Shown one piece after another: positions 1-6,620 of a stretch of DNA of 9,508 bases. Where the stretch lies: NCBI GenBank assembly GCA_020347085.1, contig CP070769.1, forward strand, positions 2,013,363 through 2,022,870, given 5' to 3'. Each line of letters begins with the position of its first letter. Position 1 is the stretch's first letter. Source of the DNA: Desulfobacterales bacterium. GTDB lineage: Bacteria; Desulfobacterota; Desulfobacteria; Desulfobacterales; C00003060. Under the pieces are notes generated by a model. That model worked only from the letters and a program-made list of their open reading frames with translations. It had not been told where the DNA came from and made no database searches. The translations under genes and the position numbers were made by a program.

Positions 1-32
1 AATTATTAACCATGAGTGAAAGGGTACGAAAA

Positions 33-61
33 TGAACTAAAGTGCCTAAAGTGAACTAAAG
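33..61. repeat. Short tandem repeat, about 10-bp unit, downstream of murE
   Basis: Three head-to-tail units are visible: TGAACTAAAG (33-42), TGCCTAAAG (43-51) and TGAACTAAAG (52-61). On the murE coding strand this reads as repeated CTTTAGTTCA / CTTTAGGCA. The repeat lies in the gap after murE, where murF would be expected to follow directly. Its function is unknown. I infer that it belongs to a dispersed intergenic repeat family, but only this one copy is in the window. Confidence 0.6.
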
Positions 62-80
62 TTGAAAACTCAATTTCTTC

Positions 81-115
81 ATTCCTGAATTCCGCATTCC
101 GAAACCCGAAATCGA
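81..115. repeat. Degenerate heptad repeat (ATTCCGA-like)
   Basis: Five consecutive units of 6-8 bases can be read: ATTCCTGA, ATTCCGC, ATTCCGA, AACCCGA and AATCGA. They begin 11 bases past the end of murE. Together with the CTTTAG-type repeat next to it they fill most of the 126-bp gap. No terminator hairpin with a T-run is evident between them and murE. They are probably an intergenic repeat element of unknown role. Confidence 0.5.
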
Positions 116-126
116 AAACTTACTTA

Positions 127-1665
127 CTAGTGCTTCTTTCCTGCTGCTGACAGTTGTTGGAGGATCTTCCTTGCCTCCACCCTGTCATCAAAAGGTATGG
201 AGGTCTCATCTATGATCTGATAGGTTTCGTGTCCTTTACCGGCAATGATCACAGTGTCACCAGATCTAGCGGCGCTAAGCCCCATTGCAATAGCCTTCCT
301 CCGATCTGGTTCTACAACATAGCCTGGTGTCTCAAACCCGATTGCCAACTCATGGAATTCGTATTGGTGGGTTTGCACAGCAGCTGTGCCCTCGACAATA
401 CTGGCCAGTATATCCTCTGGGGCCTCGGTACGTGGGTTGTCAGAAGTCAACACCACAAGATCACTCAGCCGGCCTGCGGCAATGCCCATCAAGGGGCGTT
501 TATCTTTATCCCGATCCCCGCCGCAACCAAATATGGTGATCACACGGCCGGATGTGAGTTCTCTCAGAACGGTCAATACGTTTTCCAGGGCGTCCGGCGT
601 ATGGGCGTAATCAACGAAGACTGAAAACCCTAAATCATTGGTCACGCACTCAAGCCGGCCCGGCACCCAATGGAGATTGATAATTCCTTTCTGAATCGCC
701 TGTAGGGGTAAGCCAAGCGCTATTGCGACACCTGTGGCAGACAAGACGTTGTACACATTGTGCTTTCCCACAAGGGAAGAAGTGAAATCAAATTTGCCTT
801 TAGGAGTCCGCACTTTGCCTGAAACCGCGTCTTTGGTGAGGGTGATACCCTGGGCCCATATTTCGCAATCCTCTGAAAGTCCAGTACGCAGGCAGGGAAC
901 CGACACCTCAGCACAGAGCTCCTTTCCCCTGGGGTCATCCCAGTTAATCACGGCAGCGGCGCGTTTACGTTTTGGTCCGACCCCGAGTCGCCCTATGCAA
1001 AGCTCCCGTTTGCACTGCCAATAGGCATCCATGTCGTGGTGATAGTCTAGGTGGTCCCTGGACAGATTGGTAAAAACTCCCACATCAAACCCGCAAAAGG
1101 CTACCCGATGAAGATCAAGCGCGTGGGACGAAACTTCAAGAACCACGTGAGTTACTCCGCTGTCAGCCATATTGCGCAGCAGCTGCATAAGGTCGAGGGA
1201 CTCGGGTGTCGTCACCGGACTGGTAAAGCTTTGCCCTCCAAATCGGTAGTTAATGGTACCAATGACGCCTACTTTCAAGCCAGCGGCATTCAGGATGGAC
1301 TCCAGCAAATAGGCCGTTGTTGTCTTACCGTTTGTTCCAGTAATGCCGATCATGCAAAGTTCTCGGCATGGATCCCTATAAAATGCTGATGAAAGGGCAG
1401 CCAGGGCCAGGCGGGCATTTTCAACTTGAGCCACGCTAATCGATGATCGTCCAGACCACCCCTTTTCTGTGAAAATGGCAACGGCTCCCTTTTCTATTGC
1501 CTCGTCAATATAACCGTATCCATCGCTGCGATGGCCGGGGATCGCCACAAAGAGCCCCCCGGGTGTCACAGCGCGCGAATCATAGTAGATTGAATCGATA
1601 ATCTGATCTTCAGGTCCGACAAAATGCGTAACCGGCACGGCCTTCAAAAGAAGACTTAGTTTCAC
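127..1665 (-). CDS. murE: UDP-N-acetylmuramoyl-L-alanyl-D-glutamate--2,6-diaminopimelate ligase (MurE)
   Basis: MurE is the cytoplasmic Mur ligase that adds the third stem residue, probably meso-diaminopimelate, to UDP-MurNAc-L-Ala-D-Glu using ATP. The 512-residue length is normal. The N-terminal substrate domain spans about 1-100. The P-loop GITGTNGKTTT is at 107-117, the TTPE motif at 152-155, LEVSSHAL at 176-183 and the NLSRDHLDYH motif at 200-209. K219 is the likely carbamylated lysine. The C-terminal domain has DNPR at 409-412, the usual meso-DAP-selecting signature, then GKGHE at 476-480 and PFDDR at 491-495. The start is GTG, sharing the four bases GTGA with the ftsI stop, which implies coupled translation with only a weak ribosome site. 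It is the last recognisable gene of the dcw operon here; murF does not follow within 100 bp. Confidence 0.97.
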   Translation of the reverse strand: MKLSLLLKAVPVTHFVGPEDQIIDSIYYDSRAVTPGGLFVAIPGHRSDGYGYIDEAIEKGAVAIFTEKGWSGRSSISVAQVENARLALAALSSAFYRDPCRELCMIGITGTNGKTTTAYLLESILNAAGLKVGVIGTINYRFGGQSFTSPVTTPESLDLMQLLRNMADSGVTHVVLEVSSHALDLHRVAFCGFDVGVFTNLSRDHLDYHHDMDAYWQCKRELCIGRLGVGPKRKRAAAVINWDDPRGKELCAEVSVPCLRTGLSEDCEIWAQGITLTKDAVSGKVRTPKGKFDFTSSLVGKHNVYNVLSATGVAIALGLPLQAIQKGIINLHWVPGRLECVTNDLGFSVFVDYAHTPDALENVLTVLRELTSGRVITIFGCGGDRDKDKRPLMGIAAGRLSDLVVLTSDNPRTEAPEDILASIVEGTAAVQTHQYEFHELAIGFETPGYVVEPDRRKAIAMGLSAARSGDTVIIAGKGHETYQIIDETSIPFDDRVEARKILQQLSAAGKKH

Positions 1666-3455
1666 CCCATCTGCGGTTCCCCATGTGATACTCTCAGACG
1701 CTCTGCCGGCCGTTGAGGCCCCTCAGGGTGTGCCTGCCCAGGCGTGGCCGGTTTAGAGGGAATCTTTAGATACCGAAGCGTTTTACTGGCAATGCGTCTG
1801 AACACAGGTGCGGCCACCATACCTCCATAGTGCTCTTCCTGAGGCTCATCAATCGCTACTAGAACAAGAATCGCTGGGTTTTCGGCAGGCACAAATCCCA
1901 CAAAGGAGGCCATGTACTTGTCCTTTGCATATCCTCCGGCCTCCTGGTCTACCTTCTGGGCCGTGCCGGTCTTTCCAGCAACGTTATAGCCCATTAAGGC
2001 CGCCTCGACACCGGTGCCACCCTTTTCCACGGTCCTTCTCATCATGCGGGTCAAGTCCCGGGCCTTTTCAGGCGAAATGACCCGACGCAGAGCAATGGGT
2101 TGAAAACGTTTTATGGTGCGGCCTTGAACGTCTGTTATTTCGTTTACCAAGTACGGCTTCATAAGCACCCCATCATTGGCTATGGCAGAAACCGCCATGG
2201 CAAGCTGCAGGGATGACATAGAAACACCTTGTCCAAAGCAAATTGCCCCAGCATCGATCTGAGACCAGCTTCGCACAGGGCGTAAACTGCCTGAAGTCTC
2301 CCCGGGACAGTCAACGCCAAGTTTTTCTCCGAGACCGAATTCTTTTAATTTATTGTAGAAATATACAGGGCTCAGCTTTTCACCCACCTTGGCAGCTCCT
2401 ATATTGCTAGAGTATTTTAGAATGTCTTGAAGCGAAAGCTCCGCATGAGGATGAACATCATGGACTACCTTCCTGCCAATCCGATAAGCGCCCTCCTCAC
2501 AATAGAATTTTGAATCAGGTGTGCAGGTCCCCGATTCCAGCGCGGCACCGACAAGCAGTATCTTGAACGTGGAGCCCGGCTCAAACGGGTCCGTGAGTGC
2601 ACGGTTCCGCCACACCCAGGGTTTATATTGGCCAAAGGCATTTGGGTTAAACCGCGGCACGTGCGCCATGGCCAGGATTGCCCCGGTGCGGGGAACGATC
2701 ACCAGCGCCATGCCCGACTTCGCCCAAAACTTCCTTACGCCTTCAGATAAGGCCTGCTCCGCAATATATTGAATGTTTTTGTCAATGTTCAGAATCAGGT
2801 TATACCCGGGCTGGCCTTCAGAAAAGAGTTCTTCTGTAAAACCTCGGCCAAGAGCATCTCTCAGGACTGTCCGGCGACTTTCACGGCCCTTCAAGAAAGC
2901 ATCATAATAGAATTCCAGTCCCTCCAAACCCCTTCCGTCCACTCCACAAAAACCCACTACCTGCGCAGCTAAACTCTTGAGAGGATAGAATCGGCGGCTC
3001 TCTGTGACAAAGTCGATTCCGTCTATCTTCAATGCTCTGACTACCGAGTCCTCCGCAGGGTCTACATGCCTCTTGATCCAGACAAAACTCTTGCCCGAGC
3101 ATAACTTCTCTCGCACAGACGCATTCCTCAAGTTTAAGACCTGAGCGAGACGCCGAGCAACCCGTTTTGGAGACTGAATCTGCTTCGGATGCGCACAGAT
3201 GGAATCCACATCCACGCTTAGTGCCAGTTCTGCGTGATTTCGTTCATAGATCGTCCCCCGTTTTGATGTGTCATGATAAGCCCTTGTATACCTGACTGCA
3301 GCCTCAGAATGGAGCTGCCTCCCTTCAACGACCTGGAACTGAAAGGCGCGGACCACAATGAAGGCAAAGCAAACCCCCAAAACACTTCCCACAATTATAA
3401 TCCGAAACCTTATCCACTTTAATGGGTCAGGTTTCTTTGTCCTCCAGATCCTCAC
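1662..3455 (-). CDS. ftsI: Septal peptidoglycan transpeptidase, class B penicillin-binding protein (FtsI/PBP3)
   Basis: FtsI cross-links peptidoglycan at the division septum, working with FtsW and the FtsQLB complex in the inner membrane and periplasm. The 597-residue product has a short basic cytoplasmic N-terminus, one membrane segment at about 17-38 and a PBP-dimer (pedestal) domain at about 55-200. The transpeptidase domain carries all three catalytic motifs: STFK with nucleophile S295 (295-298), SSN (349-351) and KTG (495-497). No PASTA domains follow. The last 30 or so residues are a proline-rich tail of low complexity. The start is GTG, overlapping the ftsL stop as GTGA, and its own stop overlaps murE in the same way. 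The ribosome site is weak, so coupling from ftsL is likely. A generic class B PBP is the alternative, but the position after ftsL favours FtsI. Confidence 0.96.
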   Translation of the reverse strand: MRIWRTKKPDPLKWIRFRIIIVGSVLGVCFAFIVVRAFQFQVVEGRQLHSEAAVRYTRAYHDTSKRGTIYERNHAELALSVDVDSICAHPKQIQSPKRVARRLAQVLNLRNASVREKLCSGKSFVWIKRHVDPAEDSVVRALKIDGIDFVTESRRFYPLKSLAAQVVGFCGVDGRGLEGLEFYYDAFLKGRESRRTVLRDALGRGFTEELFSEGQPGYNLILNIDKNIQYIAEQALSEGVRKFWAKSGMALVIVPRTGAILAMAHVPRFNPNAFGQYKPWVWRNRALTDPFEPGSTFKILLVGAALESGTCTPDSKFYCEEGAYRIGRKVVHDVHPHAELSLQDILKYSSNIGAAKVGEKLSPVYFYNKLKEFGLGEKLGVDCPGETSGSLRPVRSWSQIDAGAICFGQGVSMSSLQLAMAVSAIANDGVLMKPYLVNEITDVQGRTIKRFQPIALRRVISPEKARDLTRMMRRTVEKGGTGVEAALMGYNVAGKTGTAQKVDQEAGGYAKDKYMASFVGFVPAENPAILVLVAIDEPQEEHYGGMVAAPVFRRIASKTLRYLKIPSKPATPGQAHPEGPQRPAERLRVSHGEPQMG

Positions 3456-3742
3456 GGGATTACCACGACCTGTTTTGAATCAGGCATCACCAGCCCTCGT
3501 TGCTGGGCTATGCGCATGATCCGCTCAGGGGATCTCAAACGAGCCTCCTCAACCTTCAGTTTTCTGTGAAGTTCCACCAAGCGCTGATGATGGTTGGTAG
3601 CTTCCGTAATTTCATATCCGGTTCGCACATACTGCACCCTGCACCAGGTATAAACAAGGAGCTCTGCCAGAAAGACCACCATGAGCGCAATCCCCACGGC
3701 CACCATAGGATGACGCTTCTTGGAAACCTTCCCTCTTTTCAT
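3452..3742 (-). CDS. ftsL: Cell division protein FtsL
   Basis: This 96-residue bitopic protein has the FtsL layout: a basic cytoplasmic N-terminus (1-12), a single membrane helix (about 13-33) and a periplasmic coiled-coil stretch (about 36-70) rich in E, R and L. It ends with the SPERIMRIAQQRGLVMPD segment that is typical of the family just after the coil. FtsL pairs with FtsB and FtsQ and relays the activation signal to FtsW and FtsI. Sequence identity in this family is low, so the call leans on topology and on its place between rsmH and ftsI. The ATG overlaps the rsmH stop (ATGA), and a strong GGAGGG ribosome site lies inside the rsmH 3' end, 4-5 bases before the start. Confidence 0.88.
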   Translation of the reverse strand: MKRGKVSKKRHPMVAVGIALMVVFLAELLVYTWCRVQYVRTGYEITEATNHHQRLVELHRKLKVEEARLRSPERIMRIAQQRGLVMPDSKQVVVIP

Positions 3743-4689
3743 GGTCCCTCCTCTCTAAGGCGTTCAGCCGCCCGTAACTTGGCGCTTCGAGCCATGGAAT
3801 TTGTCCTAACCTCTTGCGCAGCAGGTCGCACCGGCCGCTTCGTTAGGATAGACATGCGGGGTATTTTTCCACACACACACTTTGGAAATTGAGGTGGGCA
3901 GATGCATCCCTTGGAAAGTGTCTTGAAGCGCTCTTTCACGATGCGGTCTTCCAGGGAATGGAACGACAGAACGCAAAGCCGTCCCCCTGGATTCAGGAAA
4001 TTGACCGCCTCATCTAAAAATTCTTTCAGGGCCTCCAATTCCTGGTTCACTGCTATCCTTAAGGCTTGAAACGTCCGTGTGGCAGGATGGATTCGCCCCC
4101 GGCGATGGCGGGCCGGAACCGCTTTTTTGACTATTTCAGCAAGCTGTAGGCTTGACGTAATCATTTTTTTACGGCGACTGTCCACAATACGCCTCCCAAT
4201 ACGAACGGCACAGGGTTCCTCTCCATACCGAGTTATGAGGTCTGCCAGCTCTTTTTCCGATAGCTTGTTCACAAGCGCTCCGGCTGTCAGGCTCTGCTGA
4301 GGGTTCATACGCATGTCCAGGGGCTCGTCCCGCATGAAACTGAAACCCCGGCGGCTCCCTTCCAGTTGATAGAGAGAAAGTCCCAGATCGAGTAAGATCC
4401 CATCCACGTGACTAATGTGCAATCGTGAAAGAATTTGTGGGAGGTGGGTAAAGTCGTCGTGAAAGGTTTGAACGTTCGGTCGAAACGGGTCGAGAGATTG
4501 CCTGGTGTAAGCAATCGCATCTGGGTCTCGGTCGATGCCCAGCAAAAAGCCGTCTGGACCGATGGCCTCCAAAATGGCCTTGGCATGGCCACCCCCCCCT
4601 AAGGTACCATCTACGTATGTCTTACCGGGTGAGCAGTTTAGATAGTCAATGACCTCACTGACCATGACCGGGACATGGCGATATTGCAT
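3739..4689 (-). CDS. rsmH: 16S rRNA (cytosine(1402)-N4)-methyltransferase RsmH (MraW)
   Basis: RsmH methylates N4 of C1402 in the decoding centre of 16S rRNA using S-adenosylmethionine. All family blocks are visible in the 316 residues: HVPVM at 5-9, the SAM-binding DGTLGGGGH at 27-35 and GIDRD at 51-55, LLDLGLS at 99-105, the GFSF...PLDMRM block at 115-128, RIHPATRTFQALRIAVN at 199-215 and LSFHSLEDRIVK at 241-252. A four-cysteine knuckle (C262, C264, C271, C273) sits near the C-terminus and may bind a metal. The usual LDLGVSS is LDLGLSL here, a mild variation. The start is ATG with AGGTGA about 7 bases upstream. It lies 11 bp after mraZ and overlaps ftsL by 4 bp. Confidence 0.97.
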   Translation of the reverse strand: MQYRHVPVMVSEVIDYLNCSPGKTYVDGTLGGGGHAKAILEAIGPDGFLLGIDRDPDAIAYTRQSLDPFRPNVQTFHDDFTHLPQILSRLHISHVDGILLDLGLSLYQLEGSRRGFSFMRDEPLDMRMNPQQSLTAGALVNKLSEKELADLITRYGEEPCAVRIGRRIVDSRRKKMITSSLQLAEIVKKAVPARHRRGRIHPATRTFQALRIAVNQELEALKEFLDEAVNFLNPGGRLCVLSFHSLEDRIVKERFKTLSKGCICPPQFPKCVCGKIPRMSILTKRPVRPAAQEVRTNSMARSAKLRAAERLREEGP

Positions 4690-4700
4690 GGCCCACTCAC

Positions 4701-5147
4701 CTAAAGCCCCAGCGCAGCGACCTCGTTCCTCAAATCCTCGTCCTTCATATCATTTTGCAGTTTCTCATCCTCCTGGGCCCAGATGTCTTTAGCCCACACC
4801 TCAAAGTGATCTAGTACCCCTACAAGTATAACCTCCTTCTTCAGACCCGCATGCTGCCGGAGACTTGGTGGAATCAGAATGCGTCCCTGCTTGTCAAGCA
4901 TACATTCGTGGGCGCCGCCTATGAAAATTCGCCTGAAACGCCTCATGTGTTCACTCTTCACTGAGAGGTCGAGAATACGCCCCTCTATTTTGCGCCATTC
5001 TTCAAAAGTATAACAAGATAGGGCACCATCCATCATTGATACCATAAGTCCGTCAATGCTGCTCTGCTTAAGCACATCTCGAAAACGGGCCGGTATAATC
5101 AGTCGACCTTTGGGATCCAGGTTATGAAATGAACTGCCGCGAAACAT
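4701..5147 (-). CDS. mraZ: Transcriptional regulator MraZ
   Basis: MraZ is a nucleoid-associated DNA-binding protein that forms ring oligomers and represses its own dcw promoter in the species studied. The 148-residue product has two tandem SpoVT/AbrB-like MraZ domains, each with the DxxxR signature: DPKGRLIIPARFR at 11-23 and DKQGRILIPPSLR at 85-97. An acidic, basic mixed tail (about 120-148) follows. It is the first gene of the operon. The start is ATG with AGGA about 10 bases upstream. Candidate MraZ boxes lie in its leader, so autoregulation is likely. Confidence 0.96.
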   Translation of the reverse strand: MFRGSSFHNLDPKGRLIIPARFRDVLKQSSIDGLMVSMMDGALSCYTFEEWRKIEGRILDLSVKSEHMRRFRRIFIGGAHECMLDKQGRILIPPSLRQHAGLKKEVILVGVLDHFEVWAKDIWAQEDEKLQNDMKDEDLRNEVAALGL

Positions 5148-5163
5148 CTCTTGATCCTATAAC

Positions 5164-5193
5164 TGCTTTTACTTACATCCACTTTACACCACT
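5164..5193 (-). promoter_or_regulatory. Candidate MraZ operator (10-bp-spaced AGTGG repeats)
   Basis: On the minus strand three consecutive decamers read AGTGGTGTAA (5193-5184), AGTGGATGTA (5183-5174) and a weaker AGTAAAAGCA (5173-5164). MraZ of several bacteria recognises GTGG/TGGG-type direct repeats at about one helical turn, located between promoter and mraZ start, which is the arrangement here. The repeats start about 8 bp after the proposed -10 box, so binding would block promoter clearance. Repeat spacing and position are seen directly; binding is inferred. Confidence 0.65.
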
Positions 5194-5200
5194 ATTTGGC

Positions 5201-5229
5201 TTAATATACATATTGGTCAGTGATGTCAA
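5201..5229 (-). promoter_or_regulatory. Sigma70-type promoter of the mraZ-murE operon
   Basis: The minus strand has a perfect TTGACA (5229-5224), a 17-base spacer and TATTAA (5206-5201); a shifted TATATT at 5208-5203 would have a 15-base spacer. Predicted transcription start is near 5194, giving a leader of about 45 nt that carries the AGTGG repeats and the ribosome site. A T-rich run lies just upstream of the -35 box. Confidence 0.7.
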
Positions 5230-5422
5230 GAAAAAAATAGAAGTGAGATGATTATTTTCCTGAATAATTAGCAGGATTTAAAATTTCTCACAATGAATAG
5301 CGACTAGTGGTTCTTTGTGGGGGATTACTAGCATGCAGTATATAGTGGTGTTGGCGAGGAGATATACAACATGAGCAGCATTTGGCTCCATTAAGGCCAA
5401 ATAACAAGGATCTGCGCCCAGC
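5230..5422. other. Intergenic stretch between mltG and the mraZ promoter
   Basis: This A/T-rich stretch lies between the mltG stop and the dcw promoter. It has no convincing gene. A 7-bp stem (ATTTGGC 5380-5386 with GCCAAAT 5396-5402, 9-base loop) lies just past mltG but has no T-run on the minus strand, so it is at most a poor terminator. On the plus strand there are two more AGTGG motifs (5306 and 5344) and a tiny seven-codon frame (5371-5394) behind a good GAGGAG ribosome-like site. Read-through from mltG into mraZ is possible. Confidence 0.5.
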
Positions 5423-6451
5423 CTATTGTCGGCGGAGCTGGTATCGCCGTACCATCTGGTTGTGCTCAGTTAGCGTGCGGGAAAAGTGGTGGGAGCCGTC
5501 ATTTTTAGACACAAAGTAGAGGTAGGCTTCTTCGGATGGATAAAGGACGGCCGCAATCGAGGCTCGCCCGGGATTGGCGATGGGGCCCGGTGGTAAGCCC
5601 TTGATCTGGTATGTGTTATAGGGCGTCAGTTTCTCAAGATCTTTTCGAGTAAGGTTTCCGTCAAAGTCTTTCATGCCATAGATGACCGTAGGGTCGCTCT
5701 CAAGGCGCATGCCCCGTTTTAGCCGATTCAGAAATACCGCAGCTATTAGCGGTCGCTCTTCAGGCTTTGCCGTCTCTTTCTCTACGATAGACGCAACGGT
5801 TGTTACTTCGTGGGTTGTCAGTCCCATGGCTTTGGCTCGCTCGATCCACGGAGGTGTGAAGACCGAACGAAACTGGGAAACCATCTTGCTTATGACTTCC
5901 TGGGATGTAATCCCTTTGGGAAAATGATACGTCTCTGGAAAGAGGTATCCTTCAAAAGTATGGCCGTTTAGGCCAAAGGTCTCCACGAGGTCCTGGTCCA
6001 ATGCTACGTTCAGAAATGCTTCCTGCGACATAAGCCCAGCGGTTTCTATGATTTGGCCTATATCAAAGACAGTCAACCCCTCTGGAATGACGACTTTATG
6101 CAGGAGGGCTTCGCCCTTGACCAAGCTATCCAGGATGACCTTCGGTGACATGGAAGCATAAAGAAGGTATTCCCCGGCTTGAATACGCCTGTCATCTCCC
6201 CTCAGGCGGGCAAGCCAATGGAATCTATTTGGGTGCGGCACTAGGCCGGCTTCTTGAAGTTGGTCGACTGTCTCTGAAAAGCTCTGGCCTGATTCTATCA
6301 ATACCACAACGCTCCTTTCGATGGTCTGTGTGGGCGTGACTGCGTATCGATAGAGGTATAGGCCAAGACCTGCACCTACAAAACAAAAGCACAATATCCC
6401 AAAACCTATGACTTTTACTAGTCTCACGCGCGCTGGCATGTATACAAACAT
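5423..6451 (-). CDS. mltG: Endolytic murein transglycosylase MltG (YceG-like)
   Basis: MltG cleaves nascent glycan strands at the outer face of the inner membrane and is thought to set strand length by terminating elongation. With the start chosen here the product has 342 residues: a short basic N-terminus, one membrane helix (about 13-35), a LysM-like segment (about 45-105) and the YceG catalytic domain. Landmarks are FEGYLFPETY at 166-175, ASIVEKE at 220-226 with E224 as the likely catalytic glutamate (E218 in E. coli), VFLNRL then SDPTVIYG, YNTYQIKGLPPGPIANPG at 278-295 and HHFSRTLTEHN near the end. I prefer the ATG at 6451 (AAGGG upstream, normal N-terminus). A TTG at 6505 extends the frame by 18 residues but lacks a good ribosome site. 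The usual neighbours pabC, tmk and holB are absent; mraZ follows in the same direction. Confidence 0.93.
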   Translation of the reverse strand: MFVYMPARVRLVKVIGFGILCFCFVGAGLGLYLYRYAVTPTQTIERSVVVLIESGQSFSETVDQLQEAGLVPHPNRFHWLARLRGDDRRIQAGEYLLYASMSPKVILDSLVKGEALLHKVVIPEGLTVFDIGQIIETAGLMSQEAFLNVALDQDLVETFGLNGHTFEGYLFPETYHFPKGITSQEVISKMVSQFRSVFTPPWIERAKAMGLTTHEVTTVASIVEKETAKPEERPLIAAVFLNRLKRGMRLESDPTVIYGMKDFDGNLTRKDLEKLTPYNTYQIKGLPPGPIANPGRASIAAVLYPSEEAYLYFVSKNDGSHHFSRTLTEHNQMVRRYQLRRQ

Positions 6452-6547
6452 ACGGGAAACCCTTACCCTGGTCAAGGCATAAACTCTTGGACCGGCATAA
6501 TCCAAAGTCCATATCCGTCTTTACTTGTGGCGGGTTCTGCCATATAG

Positions 6548-6567
6548 TTAAATTAAGCTTAATTAAA
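6548..6567. promoter_or_regulatory. Near-perfect palindrome in the divergent mltG / ArsA-like promoter region
   Basis: AATTAAGCTTAATT (6551-6564) is a perfect 14-bp palindrome; with one mismatched pair it extends to 20 bp (TTAAATTAAGCTTAATTAAA). It sits 53 bp before the ArsA-like gene and about 100 bp before mltG, where both promoters should lie. An operator shared by the divergent units is a possible reading, but A/T-rich palindromes also arise by chance. I see no convincing -35/-10 pair on either strand here. Confidence 0.35.
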
Positions 6568-6620
6568 GTCTATCGGCATCCACAAGGTAACCAGCATCAT
6601 TTAACCAATCAGGTGTCTCA

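Noticed and set aside
1..13. Possible minus-strand ATG at 13-11, which could be the start of murF
   Set aside because: Only four codons are inside the window, there is no ribosome site before the ATG and the residues (MVN...) give no family signal.
6452..6505. 18-residue N-terminal extension of MltG from a TTG at 6505
   Set aside because: The TTG lacks a ribosome site, while the ATG at 6451 has AAGGG at a good distance and gives a normal MltG N-terminus.
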